Source of the DNA: Ectocarpus siliculosus | Lineage: Eukaryota > Sar > Phaeophyceae > Ectocarpales > Ectocarpaceae | Length of the DNA: 64,000 bases | NCBI GenBank assembly: GCA_000310025.1 | Contig: FN649728.1 | Span: 1,264,883 to 1,328,882 of the forward strand | Direction: 5' to 3' | In this document: in pieces, positions 1 through 12,341 of the stretch | How positions within the stretch are numbered: the first letter of the stretch is position 1 | Layout of the letters: each line of letters starts with the position of its first letter | The notes under the pieces: model-generated | Databases searched by the model: none | Told to the model about the DNA's origin: nothing | The model's input: the letters and a program-made list of their open reading frames with translations, nothing else | Made by a program: the position numbers and the translations under genes

Positions 1-255
1 GGCCCCCCCGGGGGGGGGGGGAAAAAAAAAACAGCGGGGGGGGCCCGAAAAACGAGGGGCGAAAAAAACCCCCAAAACACCCCGCCGGGGGACCGAAACC
101 CCCCCCCCCACAAAAAAAACAGCACCAAAGCAAAAACAAAAAACAAAACACACAAAAAACTCCGCAACCCCCCCCCCAAAAAAAAAAAAAAAAACCCCAA
201 ACCCCCCGAAAAAAAAAAAAAAAAAAAAAAAACCCCCCCCCCCCCCCCCCCCCCC
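1..255. repeat. C/A homopolymer low-complexity stretch
   Basis: These bases are almost only runs of C, A and G with no codon structure. Such sequence at the edge of a contig usually reflects poor read quality or collapsed low-complexity sequence. The phosphate carrier running leftwards loses its last coding part here. Confidence 0.8.
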
Positions 256-342
256 GCTCCGTCTGTCCTCTCGAGGACGCGCGGTCCAACCGCGAAGGCA
301 TGAAAAACATGTGTACTCTCCACTCCCAAAACTGTGACCCAC

Positions 343-3300
343 CTTCCTTGTTGACCATGGACAGGAGGCTATCCGCCGGGTGCGAGATGATCGCCGCTGC
401 GACACCGGCGATAACGCCCGATGAGAGGGAAACCCCGACCTTGGTGGCGTCGCTCATCTCGCTCGGCTTCTTGCCGATGGCGTTGCCGATCTTTTCTGCT
501 GCGTAACCCTGCCGCCGCCGCCGCGAGAATCATCATCGCCCGTAGTTTTGTTTTTTTTTTAGACGCGGAGGAATTTTTAACCACATGAAGTGGGCGAGGG
601 AGGGAGGGAGGGAGGGAGGGAGGGTGGGTATTAGGAAACGAGCCGCTGCTGTGTGTGCCTGAGTCTCCTTTCATGTATCTTGAGCGTTCGTTCGTGGTGT
701 CGGGAATGCCGTAGGTTACATGACGTACGATACCACACCCCCTGGACCGACTTTCAAAGCTCGAATACTCCACGACGACGAGGATGCCGAAATTGAAGTA
801 AACGGTGCCTGAAAACTCTAGACGAGACGGTTTAAAAGCCGCCATTCTCGGCACCGTCGCTGCGTTTCCTTCCGAGATAACGAGCTTCGAAAACCGTTCC
901 AGGGGGTGTGATGTCTTATGCAACCTACGGTATGTTGCCAGTCTTCGACATACTCCGACCCAGTGTAGATTGTCTAGTGGGAACATTGTTTCCACAAAAA
1001 AAAATAGGCCCGAAGAAGCACGCAACAGACCTGAATGCATTGGCACCGCGGTCTTCTACTGTAGATGTTCTGACTCCAGGGACAACTTTTTCTCCAGCCT
1101 ACTGAGCTTTTCCCTTTGTTACATGGGCTCGTGGAGCAAACCAAAAATCCCAATTTTTTAGGTCCTCTTTGAGACCCCGCATCTTTCACTGGCCAGCCTA
1201 TACGCTTAGTCCATGCCAGTCATGCAACCACCAATGATAGCGTTGACGTTTTTTCTGTCCCCACGTCAGATCGATGACCTGTTTCATCGGCCACCTGTTA
1301 GCTCGGTCCATGCAAAAAAAACACACACACGTAACGAAACAAACGCCCGCAGTTTTCGCCGTGCTCCAAAACCTGGCATCTTTTCATTGGTCGAGCTCGT
1401 TGGCAACTGGTCGAATCCATCCTTGATAAACACATACCCCTCTCCGGGCATCACGCGCTTGCCACACACACACACACACACACATTTTTTTGTTTCTGCC
1501 GCAACGAGACTGACGTATTTTCGTTCGTCAGCTGGTTAGCGCAGTCGATGCCCGAAACAAAAAACAATAGCACTGCTGTTTCAAGCATGTTATGTTTCAA
1601 CCGCACTGACTCGGACGTCTGTTCATTGGTCAGCCGGTTGGCGCTATTGATGCCAAAAATACACGCAAACCACACAAAACACACAAAAACAACACGCACC
1701 TGCACGGCGAACTTGGCCATCGTGTAAGGGATCTGCTTGAACAGGATGGGCGCGAACCCTGAGTAGAAGCCGCGGATGACGCCCTCCTGCCTGAGGATCT
1801 TAGGCACCGCAGACACGAGCCCGTCCGCATAGGTGGGGTCGGACACAAGCCTGATCCGCGTCGCCTCTAGGGGGCACAGAAACACGTCCGCAACGAACTC
1901 GGCCATCGCGGCCGCTCCCAGGTAGATGGGCAGTCGGTACTCCCACGCCTGCGGGAATGAAACCGCGTCGCCCCCGACCGCCGCAGGAGGAACGTTCAGA
2001 CGAGTTCGGTTACCGTTGGCAAGAGACGACGAGCACGGCGTCACCTCTTCCGCTGATGATGAAAAATGCTCCTGGGCAACCATGTTTTACCATTTCGAAC
2101 CGACAAACCGCAACCACGCTGACCCCGCCTTCATGGTCGCCGAGATGTCGACTAGAAAGCATAGTCCTGGAGTGTGTGCGTACTACAGCAAGAGTGAGAG
2201 GGATGACACGTCCCCAAAGCCGACTTTAGTGGCTCGATCGCTCGGTAACGGTCGGAACACGGGCCGATACGCGCCGAAAAACTGTCGACGACATCTGTCC
2301 AAGACCACCGTTTGATCGGCGTTGGAAGCCTCTTGCTTGTGGTTGTGGGGCATTCGAGCCATGAATCACACCTACGGGGTGTGCCATGACTCGCACGCTT
2401 CCGGCATCTTCCGTAGAGAACGTGTCCCACCAACTTGACTTTGTTGCTGGGACTGGGAAGGGCTACATGCCTAACCCGAACTGCTGCCACACATTTTTTC
2501 CAAACAGGGCCTGGCCTGACATGCGCCGGCAAGCCGTTTCAGCCCACGGTGTTGAGAACAGCCAAATAGGGTGCATCGCCGACAATCACCAAGGGCAACA
2601 ACACCAGCAAAAACCACGACAGCAGTCCAGTATCCACAGCAACAGCAACAACAACCACCAACACCAACACCAACACCGACACCAAACCGCGTACGTACCT
2701 TCCGGGTGCCCAGCCGCTCGGTGGCCTTGACCTTGATGATCTCCACACCCCCGAACTTGAAAAAGCCCTGGATGAAGTATCCGACCACGGTGGGCCCGAG
2801 GCCTGTTGCAAGCGCACCGACGCCCTCTTTCTGTTTCGGGAGGTCGTGGAGGGCAAAAAAAAAAAAAACAGATATGGACGATCGATCCACGCAAAGCTTG
2901 AGAATCTGCCGTAAGCATGTACGTGTTCTGGGCAAAGGGTGTACAAGGCTGTCGGGGGACCAGGTATAATGCAGCACGTGCAAGCGGCGCTCGGAGCACA
3001 TGCGACAGCCGACGACGACACCGACATTGCGGGGTGGGATTGGCGCGGGATCGACGTACTCGGCGATGCACAAGCCTTGGACCACCTCGCGAGAAGCCGC
3101 ACCTTCAAAGAAGCCGCCGAAAACACTTCGGCTGCACCGACGATGAGCGGCCACCGTCCAACACAACCCGTGGATCCTACACCACCACACAATATGCTCG
3201 ACTTACCCTACGAAATATTAAGAAACTGACCCTTTCGACACTCCCAGACCGGCTGCAGTGCAGTACACACACCTGGATAACTTGCGAGAAGCTGCCAATC

Positions 3301-3458
3301 ATCCCTCGGTTGTAGGTGACGGGGTCGAGCTGGATGCGGGTCTTGACGACGTCGACGGGGCAGAGGGCGCCGTGGGTGATGCCGCAGCAGATGCCGCCGG
3401 CGAGCCCCCCCTTGAGGAAGTGCACCGCATCGAAGGGACCTTGCGCCTGAGGTGCCAT
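343..3458 (-). CDS. Mitochondrial phosphate carrier (SLC25A3 family), 3' end missing
   Basis: Inner-membrane carrier that imports phosphate into the matrix for ATP synthesis. Exons: 3458-3273, 2830-2699, 1948-1700 and 508-343, giving 62+44+83+55 codons. The first three exons are joined at phase 0 and the fourth ends at phase 1. All three tandem carrier signatures are present: [10 protein letters not shown] near residue 35, PLEATRIRL in exon 3 and [11 protein letters not shown] in exon 4. Stretches such as [14 protein letters not shown] and [13 protein letters not shown] identify the phosphate carrier branch. The start ATG at 3458 has a good context (CAACAATGG). An in-frame ATG at 3494 would add 12 residues. 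The donor after 343 (AAG|GTGGGT) shows that at least one more exon of about 60 residues lies beyond the junk at the window start. Intron 3 is packed with repeats. Confidence 0.93.
709..930. mobile_element. MITE-like inverted-repeat element, copy 1
   Basis: The ends CCGTAGGTTACAT and, reversed, CCGTAGGTTGCAT match. The arms continue through CACACCCCCTGGACCG and TTTCAAAGCTCGA for about 75 bp each side, with a short non-repeated centre. It has no coding capacity. It lies in the third intron of the phosphate carrier gene. Related copies are at 56629-56840, 57041-57120 (half) and 62922-63140. Confidence 0.75.
1264..1320 (+). repeat. CA-tailed short dispersed repeat, diverged copy
   Basis: A degenerate match to the core CATTGGTCAGCCGGTTAGCG...GGTCGATGC, followed by A8 and (CA)n. 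It lies in phosphate carrier intron 3. A further weak fragment (TTTTCATTGGTCGAGC) is near 1380. Confidence 0.45.
1508..1551 (+). repeat. CA-tailed short dispersed repeat
   Basis: Contains CTGACGTATTTTCGTTCGTC and GCTGGTTAGCGCAGTCGATGC, followed by an A-rich tail. It lies in phosphate carrier intron 3, antisense to the gene. Confidence 0.6.
1604..1653 (+). repeat. CA-tailed short dispersed repeat next to a 5' splice site
   Basis: Contains GACGTCTGTTCATTGGTCAG and CCGGTTGGCGCTATTGATGC, then a run of A and CA that ends at the exon 3 donor (1699). In the sense of the transcript the intron therefore begins with a TG/T-rich tail followed by this repeat. Confidence 0.65.
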
Positions 3459-5276
3459 TGTTGTGTACTCTGTCTGCCAGCGCAAGGAGTTCAAGCGAGA
3501 GCGGGGGGGAGGGGAAGGGGCGGCGTAATCGTGTTAGGCGTGCCGTAGCGGTTAGAAAGTTTTCGCGTGCCGTGGCTGTTAGACCGTTGACCGCGCGGTC
3601 CTCGAGAGGGCGGAGCTTTGTTCCCAAAGGAACGCATGGCCAAGCGTTCCTCCGTATGTAGTTCGCCAAAGGTGGCTCCAAAATGTTTCCCTGTCCCACC
3701 CGTATCACTTCCTGCCGTTCTAGACTTCTGCTGGACGGAGAGGGGTAGGGACACGGGGTAGAAGTCGGATTTGCGAATCAGAGAGCACGCCTCAAGTGCT
3801 CTCCAAAAAAAACAGAAAAATAATAAAAATAGTAGTGTAGTCGAAGCGGCATGATTGGGATGATCGGGGCCAAGCACGCCATGGACACTTGCGGACGGAT
3901 TATACACGGTTCAGCTATGCGGGTAAAACCCGTTATTGTTCAAAGACGGCTGTCGTTTGCGTCAAAACCAAGGAGACAAAACGGTCGGTGTCAAAAGGGT
4001 CCAGCTGTGCCGCGGGGGCCGCAGGACTAGCTGTCTGTGTTCATCGATCTTTTCGCGACAGCCCTGTTTGCCAGCCACGACTCCGACCATGGCGCTGGAG
4101 CCATCCATACTTCACCCACAAATCCTTTTCTTGGAAAATTTGGTTCGGGTAGCCGTGGGAAAAGAGCCAACAACTTGGTAACGGGAACACATTTTCGTGG
4201 AAAATTATGGTTAAGGGGACCTTTGCACCATGGTGTCCATCACACGTGACCCCAACACACAGCGAGCTGTCATGCACGGTGCATTCCTCGCCGCGGATTG
4301 GTCAGATGTCAGAATGGCGAGGACGGAGAGCACCATGCTGCATCAGACACAGCTCTTCGTGTCCGATCCGCCACCTCCACTCCCCCTCCTCTCTCCACCA
4401 GAACCGGTTTTCGAGTGTGGCAACCGGAGAACCTACAAATACTTCTTCGCTCCTCTCTCTCTTGGGTCCTCTTGGTAACGCGCGGTGCCTGCCGCCAGCT
4501 CTGCTCGCGTCTCCACACGCTGCACCCTTTGTTTCTTTCTCACCTGGTTCCTAAACGAAGGAGATGACTATACTTCCTGGCACGCTTCTCCGGTCCAACG
4601 AAGCGCTCACTTGTTTTGGGGGGAGCTGGCAGTGGGAGGGGAGGGGGGGGGGGGATATATAACCGAGCCGCGGCGCAATCAGAGAGCGGGACGACAAAGA
4701 CGACATAAAATACAGCAGCATTATATGCTTATAATAGTCGAAAGAAGAACTGAAAATCACGCACGTGCCATCGGGGGGGATGAGGGAGAAAAGATAGACG
4801 CCACTCGCAAGGGGAGCACGTCGCATGTCAGCTATACACACCTTGCGAGACGCAACAGAAAAGGGTGCAGCGGAGCGACACTCATTCATCGTAAAATAGA
4901 GTGCCTTGCTGTGTGCGCCTATGTTTGGGCAAGTCATCTTTAGCCTGCACGGAACAATGGAGGTGCCGTCGACGGCACACGCGGAAGGGATATTTGGATC
5001 ATGAGAAGACACGTCACGTTCACCGATGGGAGTCAGTCGCGAAAATCTCGTGCCCTCGCCGAACCGTCACAGCTCCCAACGACGGTACACGACAAACGGG
5101 TGTGTGCTAATGTAATTAGGTGTGCGGCAGCAGAACCAGATCTGTGGTGCTTTTTTCTCCCCACGCCAGCGGGGCGAGAAGCAGTATATACGGGCTACCT
5201 GGGGGACAGAGCTTACGACAGATTGGATGTCGTGGCTGCTTTCGGTGCCTGGTTCGGATATTAACAGAAAATACTA

Positions 5277-5311
<35 letters not shown>

Positions 5312-6281
5312 GTATACGCGGGGCAACCGCCGGGTCGTTGTCGCAATGTTTATGTATGTGGGGCGGGTAGAGGCGGGTGTACGTAAGCAACGATCGATGT
5401 GTTTCATGGACGAGAGTTGTTCTCAAAAGGTTAGGCATGCACACACACGCCGCCGCACACGCAAAGCTCTCAATTTCGTTCCCGCGAGCAAACGGAGCAG
5501 AATCGTCTTGAAGACTGTTCCTGCTCGGTGGCTCTCCACCTCTGCCTTCACACGATAGACGTATTTGCACGCCTCCAAGGCTGCAGAAGACCATGGTGGG
5601 GGTCTCTTGGGAAACGCTGCCCACCACAGAACTTCGAGAAGTTTGACTACCCGCCGACACACCGAAAAAACAACGCGCGTGTTCGCTGTTTGCAAAGCAC
5701 GTTCACGACGAAAGAACCGGCTGCAAAGTTCATCGTCTTCCCGCGATGTCGGTCGGGAGCACGCGCGGGACTGGAAAGAGCGCTGCATGCCCGCCACATA
5801 GAGGTGCTCTCCCGAGGTAAAAAGTTCTGCGCTGTCCAAACGGCACACAGCACCGCAGGGCATACAAGCTCGCCAGCGCACAAATGGCCAGAACATTCGT
5901 TTACGTTCTGCATTACCGGCACAACGACTGGGGCGGCTACGACGCCGCTGTGCAACGAAATTCATCATCTGGCAACCGCTGCACGCTACCAATTGCAGCC
6001 TTAAGCAGTCTCACCTCGGTGAAATGGCGGCAGTGAAATGGGCTGATGATGTGCAAGAAGAGAGGCCAGAAACGGACGACGCGATGACGCGAAGTTTCTC
6101 TTCGGAGGGGGCGACGGAGACAGAGAAAGAACAAATAGTGGGAGTATTAATGTTTTCGCGGAGCCCCTACGGCGATGTGACCGCAGTTCCGCCGCACATC
6201 ACGCAGGCAGCGGCTGCTACATTGGTGGTGACATTGCTGTGTGCTTTACTGCTCTCGAGTGCTTCGCGAATAGGGATCATC
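3459..6281. other. Gene-free stretch between divergent phosphate carrier and SAP18 genes
   Basis: I see no open frame with family motifs or consistent splice sites. It contains a GATATATAACC TATA-like string near 4652 and a (CTG)n run at 5281-5311. 5' UTRs and promoters of both flanking genes must lie here, but I cannot place them. Confidence 0.5.
5281..5311. repeat. (CTG)n microsatellite
   Basis: Ten perfect CTG triplets in a row, outside any coding exon I can support. Confidence 0.95.
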
Positions 6282-8572
6282 ATGGCCGACGTCAAAATCG
6301 ACAGAACCAAGGTGCGTTAATTTCTACGAATCAAGTTGTTGTACTGCTGTGCCGACCCACACACTGGGCGGGCGATCCGTGATCCTGCCCTTTGCGCTGC
6401 AGCGATCCTTTCCCGCTCCCTCAGCGCGGTTAGCGCGGCCTTGTACAAACTGTGGCCCAAACAAGATCTCCACCCGTCTGTGGACCCCTTGGAGGGCACA
6501 TATTCAACAACATTGTCTTTTGTCCGAACCTGCATGGAAAGCTTTCACTTTCATCGCACCACCGGCAGCAAATGGTGGTGTACAGCCGCAGTACATATGC
6601 AGTACAGACAGACGGGACCTGCTACGTTAGCTGTAACGCCGTCGACGTAAGTAAGAGGATTCGCACTTGCTGTGATGTGTAGGGTACAGGAAGGGGAAGA
6701 AGCACTGCTGTCGACGGTAGCGAGAGGTGAGTCGGGGAGACGTGTGTCGCCGAGCGCTCAGCCCGAGTGTAAGTATGCCCAAGAACCCGCAACATACGGC
6801 TTGTCCCTCTTCAGGGATGTGCCTCGGACAATGCGTGCGGCGTACTGACAGCAGCCGTTCCCGCGCGGTAGCTGCTGTAGGCTTTGTAAATGCCCCGCAT
6901 AAGAAGCTGCAGGCTATCCACCGCGTGGCTGTGGCCGATACCACGGTCCACCCCCATTGTCTGTCAGCGACTTGTCCTCTTGCTGCACACTCTGACTGGA
7001 AGCATCTCGGACACCGATGCTGCAGCAGCGGTATTCCGCAAACCACGCAGTCATGGGTTCATCCAACCAAGAGATGTGAACAAACACAGGTTATCGAATT
7101 CGCGATAGGGACTGATTCCGTATGGCGCGACTACGGCAGGCCGGGCAACCATGAGCGATAGCAGGTGCCCACTTCAACGAATCCACATTTCCGCGTGCCA
7201 ACCGGCAACTCTGTACCATTGAAGCGTCCAACCCGGCTGTTCGGTCCGATCGCGCGTGCGCGTTCCGCGCGGTGAACGCGAAACACAGGTGTGCCCGCTG
7301 CTGCTGCGGTGTTTCTGGACACAGAACCGACACCGGCGAGGGGAGGACTATTCCAACGTCAACAGCCTACCGCGAGACGAGCTGCAGATTTACACCTGGT
7401 ATAGTGTCTCTAACCCTCCTTGACAGTTTAGTACTTGATAGCATTGCCCGAGAGCATCTCTCTCTCGGTGTAGGTACTGTACCGCGGTCGCCTTGGTTGT
7501 CGCTCCCCACCCAAACAGTCTAACCCTGTGCTGGGTATGTGTTAGCGTTGTCACGTCCGCGAGCACGGCACAACCCTCCTTCTCACGACAACGTCGTTCG
7601 CCCCCTTCCCCGCCCGGTCGGCCGCCGCCTAACCCCTAAAGGCCCGATGCAACTGTTCGGGAGATCACGACCTTGATCCAGGGCGTTGTTCCGGCGGCGA
7701 GGCGGCGCCAGGGCCGATTGTCGTACGCCTTCGTCTACCCGGACAGCCAGGGGAAGCAAGTGCTCCGGCAGGTAAAAACAGGGGATTGTTGGGTTGCTTC
7801 GTGCCAGGTAGTGGCCGGTTGCGCTGGGCTTGGTGCCTGCACGCATTCGGTGGTGTGTGGGGTAGAAAGAAGTCGGGCCTGCGTGTGTTTCTTGGACTAC
7901 GGCAGGAGCGTCGACCAATACTGGCCAGTTGAATATCGAATGCGTCAGTTTTGGCGGAAAGAAAACAATACTCTCTAACCCACGGGATCCTCCAAATGGG
8001 GCCCGCGGAGGAGACCCGAAGGAAGGGCCTACCTAAGTCTGTCCCTTACGTTTGTGGAAGATGGGTGTACATGACTGGTAAAGCATCTCTTCGTTTTCCG
8101 TTGTCACCGCTGGTTGTTGTGGGCAATGTAAGGATTAATAAACCAATATCCTTGGTGCAATAATTTAGTACCCTTATCGTCGTAGGCGCAGAGAAGTGTG
8201 GAAACGGGCAGCGCGCGGGGGGGTGCAGCATCTGTAGGGCTGCTTGCCGTATTAGGTCGCAATACCCGCCGGCCTTTTCTCCTTGAGGAATCATCATCAG
8301 TCTACTTCAAACTTTCCGTACGCAACGAACTCCGTGTTACTGTTCGCAGCCTCTCACCGGTTTGTGATCTCGTTAGCGCTGCCTTCGCGTGTTCCATAGC
8401 CCCTCCACCGGTTCTCATTCACCCCCCCCCCCCCCCCTTGGAAATTATCCTGTTGACGTTTCTTGGAAAGGTGGCGAGCGTCTTCTCGGTAACACAAGGT
8501 CAAGACGACAACAAGACGCTACGCGACCTCAAGTTCCAAACGGGAGACTACATGGAGGTTGCGATCGGGTAG
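6282..8572 (+). CDS. SAP18: SAP18-like Sin3/splicing-associated protein
   Basis: SAP18 is a small ubiquitin-fold protein of the Sin3-HDAC co-repressor and of the ASAP/exon junction complex in the nucleus. Exons: 6282-6311, 7289-7398, 7642-7771 and 8471-8572, intron phases 0, 2 and 0, total 123 residues. Family landmarks appear in order: DRTKVCPLLLRCF at the N-terminus, LPRDELQIYTW, DATVREITTLIQGVVPAAR, LSYAFVYPD and the C-terminal FQTGDYMEVAIG. The tiny first exon of ten codons (ATG at 6282) is accepted because its end joins exactly to the conserved CPLLLR block. Length is slightly below the usual 140-170 residues, mostly from a short N-terminus. Confidence 0.93.
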
Positions 8573-10314
8573 GTTAGCGGTCCTTGAGGGGTGTAGCTGG
8601 CGCCAACCCTGACCGTGCACGGCGCAGGGCGGGGGGGGCACCTACGCACCTGCCAAGTGCATTAGACCTGGTGTGCGTTTGGATCCGTGCCCATGAGTGC
8701 CACCCGGAGTCGAAGTAGTATTATGTTAAATTTCACGGTTTTGTTGGTGCTGGTGCTGGTGTTTCTCGTGGAGGCATGACAAACTTCGGCTTTTTTTCGG
8801 GGGAGGGGGGGGGGGAGGCATGCACCTTACATCGGCATCGTGCCGTGGATGCCCACGGCATCGTGAGACAAAGTACATGCCTTGGGGGGATGTCTCGCGA
8901 TGACTGGAAAGCTTTCGACGCCTGCTTTTGTGCCCCCACCTTCGAACCCGGCCAAATGGCGCCCCTCACTCAGGGTGTTCGGAAAGACGCGTTGCTAGTT
9001 GTGGTCGTCTGCAAGAGTCTCCTTGGAAAACGTATCACGTCGTTTACCGCACTCGTGCGCTCAAGTAGTCGAAGTGACGACTCGCCCGCACGACGACAAG
9101 TGATGGATTTTTTTGGGGTGGTGAGTGAAGTCACGCTTGCGAAAGACCAGGCTGATGGTGGAGGAGTATGTGATCCATCTCCACGATTTTCGCCACCACA
9201 ACGTGCATGCCAGAGGCGTGAAGTATTTTCAGGGAAGAGTATGCACGCCAACAGAAACACCTACACGGGATGGACTTTCCCCCAGCATCGACCACACCTC
9301 CCTACCTCAAGCTTTTGCTACTCGAGATTTACTTGCCGAAAAGGTACAAGAACACGAGAACCGTTCCGCGTTCTTCGGGCTGTCCCCTTCACCCCGCATT
9401 CCAGCACTGTGTTTTTAGTGGGGAAGGTTCTGGGTTGCCACTGATTGTGGTTCCGGCAGCGTTGTTCTCTGACGCGCAGATTCGCTTGTTGGTGGCACTT
9501 CGGTAAAGACGGAGTCTTCCCGTAGACTGCTAGGGGCTGCCACCAACTACTTTGGGTTGCTGTGATGACGAATAGGCAAGTCGGGCATCCATAGCAGCAG
9601 TTTTACACCCGAAACATGGACCGAAACAAGCTACAATTCCACGCTCGTCGACCAGAAAAGAGAGTCGGCGGCAAAGAATTTCGAGTCTAGCCGCGATTGC
9701 TGATCGCCATGAGCAGCCCGCCCTTGGCCTCGTGGTAGACAAGCCTTCCGCGCAAGTAACTGCGCGATGCCCGCAAGCACGCGGCAGCAATTGATGTCGG
9801 GAAAGACGCAAACAAAGAAGGAGGTCTGAGATGTTGTTTAGGTTCGGTACATGAGGGTCAAGGTGGGACAAGAGATATCGCATTATGCTGCCTGGGGAAC
9901 CGTAGAACCACAAGTTGATCATCACACAACGCTATGAATAAATTGTTAGTCCATCCCGGAACTCTTTCCTGTGGAAGGCACATATTATTTGTTGTGTTTC
10001 TAAAGGGAAAACAAAACCAAGACGGCGGCCGCGCTCACGGGTGCCCCCCCCCAACGCCAGAGAGGAACGGACCAAAACGAAGACCAGGTCCCCTCTTACG
10101 TGTCATGTGTTCGTCGCGCACAGAGGGCCTGAAAGCTTGACAACAATGACCTCTGCTAAAGCCTGAGAAAAGCCCCACCTCTAGGAGGATGTTGTCCAAC
10201 CGTCTAGTGACAAAGGCAAGGGAACAAATGATGTAGCCGCATCAATCCCTCTCCTGGCATACGTTTTCGCTGTGAGGCCTGCAACCGCAGCCAACCTCTT
10301 GTATGCAAACATTC
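8573..10314. other. Convergent intergenic stretch
   Basis: It lies between the 3' ends of SAP18 and the coiled-coil gene. A 222-codon open frame at 8776-9444 (+) has no recognisable motif or codon pattern of a gene. C and G runs occur at 8421-8440 (inside the last SAP18 intron), 8629-8637 and 8803-8815. Confidence 0.45.
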
Positions 10315-12130
10315 TCACCGGAACTCGCCCCTTTTCAGCCTAGCCACGGCAACCTCCTTCGCCGCTCTCAACGAGAGCTTCCTTGCCTCTGCTTCCGCTT
10401 GTCGGCGCACTTCCTCCCTTGATGATGCCTCCAGCTTGGAAACCCGTGCTGCCTCTACGACTCTCTCGGCCTCCTGCTCTCTTTGCGTTGTTTCGAGTTT
10501 TCTCTCCCGCTCTTGCTGTCGCCATCTTTGTTGACGAAACGCATTGTTTGTTGTGTTTGTGTCGTTCATGGCGCGGCCAGTACCGCGGGACGGGCAAGGA
10601 CATAGAGAGAGAGATAGAGAAACAGGTATGTGTGTGTGTGAGAGAGAGAGAGTTGACGAAGAATATATCTAGTTGTGACGGGTTCGTGACAGGTTGGTGA
10701 ATGGGTGAGGAGCGCTCAAGTAGTATGGGCGGTGTAGCGAGAATATTTTGTGGGTTCAACACCTGGCCGGATCGTTCGAAGAGAAACGGAAACCTTTGCT
10801 TGACCGGACAAGCATCACGAGAGAATCGTAGAAAATGTGGAGGCTACATTCATCTACCTCGCATTGTGACGGCAACCTTGAACATGAAAATCTTTGCATC
10901 TTGGGCCGTAAGCTCGCTGAAGAAAACTGTAAGTACGCCGATGACCCACGTAGCAGAATTGCCTTGGGCCCGACTCTGAACCTTCTTGGCTTTCCTGCAT
11001 AACTCACCGTTCTATCTTCTCCATCTCTTCTTCGTGCCTGGCTCTCTCCATGTTAACGCTTTTTCTCTTCTCCCTTTCTCGTGCCCGGCGGAGCTTCGCC
11101 TGGCGCTTTCTCTCGGCGGCGTCGGCAAGCAGACGTTCTTCTTGCTCCTTTTCCTTTTCCACTCTTCGCCGTGAAACCAACGCGCCCCGAGCGCAAAGAG
11201 CAAAGTTAGGAAATATTCGGTGGGTCATCAAACTTTCTTTTTTCCACTGACGGTCTCGTGCCATCGCGTGAGAAAAATTCTCGATGCCTTGATGCCAAGA
11301 CGATCGCAACGACGTCTGCACCAGCAGTAACCAGAGAAAAACACCACGCACTTCCGTCATCACCTGGCGTCTTCCTCCTGCTGGTCTAGCGCTTCCCTTC
11401 TCCGCTGCAGCTCTTTCCGGGCGAGTGTTTTGGCTTTGCGCTCCGCTCTCGCAGCCCCCGCCCGGTCCTTTGCACGCCGACGAGCACTCCTCTCGGTCTC
11501 AATTGCCTCCCGTTTTTCTCTGGGAAGGAGGTGGTACCGTTATGGCACGGGCATTCCGGCGGGATGGCATTTCCAGCTTTTCTTGAAAATGGGGTGTGTG
11601 CACACATCACGTGGGCGGTGGCGCGCGCACGTGCGCTCTCGTACGTACCGGTTTCAATTCACACGTATGCCCTCATGGAATGCCCGGATAGGATATAACA
11701 GGCATCACACTTTGCACACAGGACAAGTGAATTGATTGTTCGTCGAGTCCCTACACTAGGCACGTGTTGGGTGAAGGCACCGGTGGAGGGGGAGACTTGG
11801 CCCGTGCACGTCTTTCGTCGTTAGGGGAGTGCTGTACCCACGCATGTTTTTCACCGCTATCGAGGCGGCCTGACTTTAAGGCGGGTGAGCGATCTACGCG
11901 CATGAGTGCCAGAGACCCAACTTGAAAAGATCTCTGCCACCCTTTGACCCTCGGGCGTGAGCCTTTCTGTACATCCTGTGGCAAAAGCGTGCAACCAGGG
12001 GCTCGAGTACATGTTCCGTCAAAACGTACATTTCTAGCCTCTCCTCTTTCGCGGCTCTCCTGGCCCGGGCTAGCCGCAGCTGCTCGGCGTCTCGAGCCAC
12101 CGCCCTCGCTTTTAGACCCTCCGCGGCTAC
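10315..12130 (-). CDS. Charged coiled-coil protein, 5' end uncertain
   Basis: Exons: 12130-11941, 11517-11364, 11163-11008 and 10525-10315, with phases 1, 2 and 2 that all agree and yield 236 residues to a TGA stop. The first exon carries RAVARDAEQLRLARARRAAK and then LTEHVLEPLVARFCHRMY. The remaining exons are almost pure Arg/Glu/Lys/Ala heptad-like sequence (for example EKEKEQEERLLADAAERKRQ), typical of a long alpha-helical coiled coil. I do not recognise the family. Such Arg/Glu-rich helices are common in ciliary and cytoskeletal proteins, but function is not shown. The first exon starts with GTA GCC after an AAAG acceptor, so more exons must lie upstream. The gene ending at 12342 on the same strand may be part of it. 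Confidence 0.65.
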
Positions 12131-12341
12131 CTTTAATCACCATTGCAAGGGAAGCACAGGGTTAGGCGCGGAAGGTTTGTTTCCATAGATTAAGGTCAAC
12201 CGGTGAACCACGGGTCGCTTTGTGTCGTCCGATGTCTGCTTCACCATCGACAGCGTACCCTTCCGGAGCTACACGTGCCATCATTTTTTCCTCGTAGTAT
12301 GAGGTTGAATCGTTCCCCGAGGGGTCGAGCATTCTACACAT

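Noticed and set aside
8776-9444. 222-codon open frame
   Set aside because: No motif, no splice signals and mixed composition; a chance frame in GC-rich DNA.
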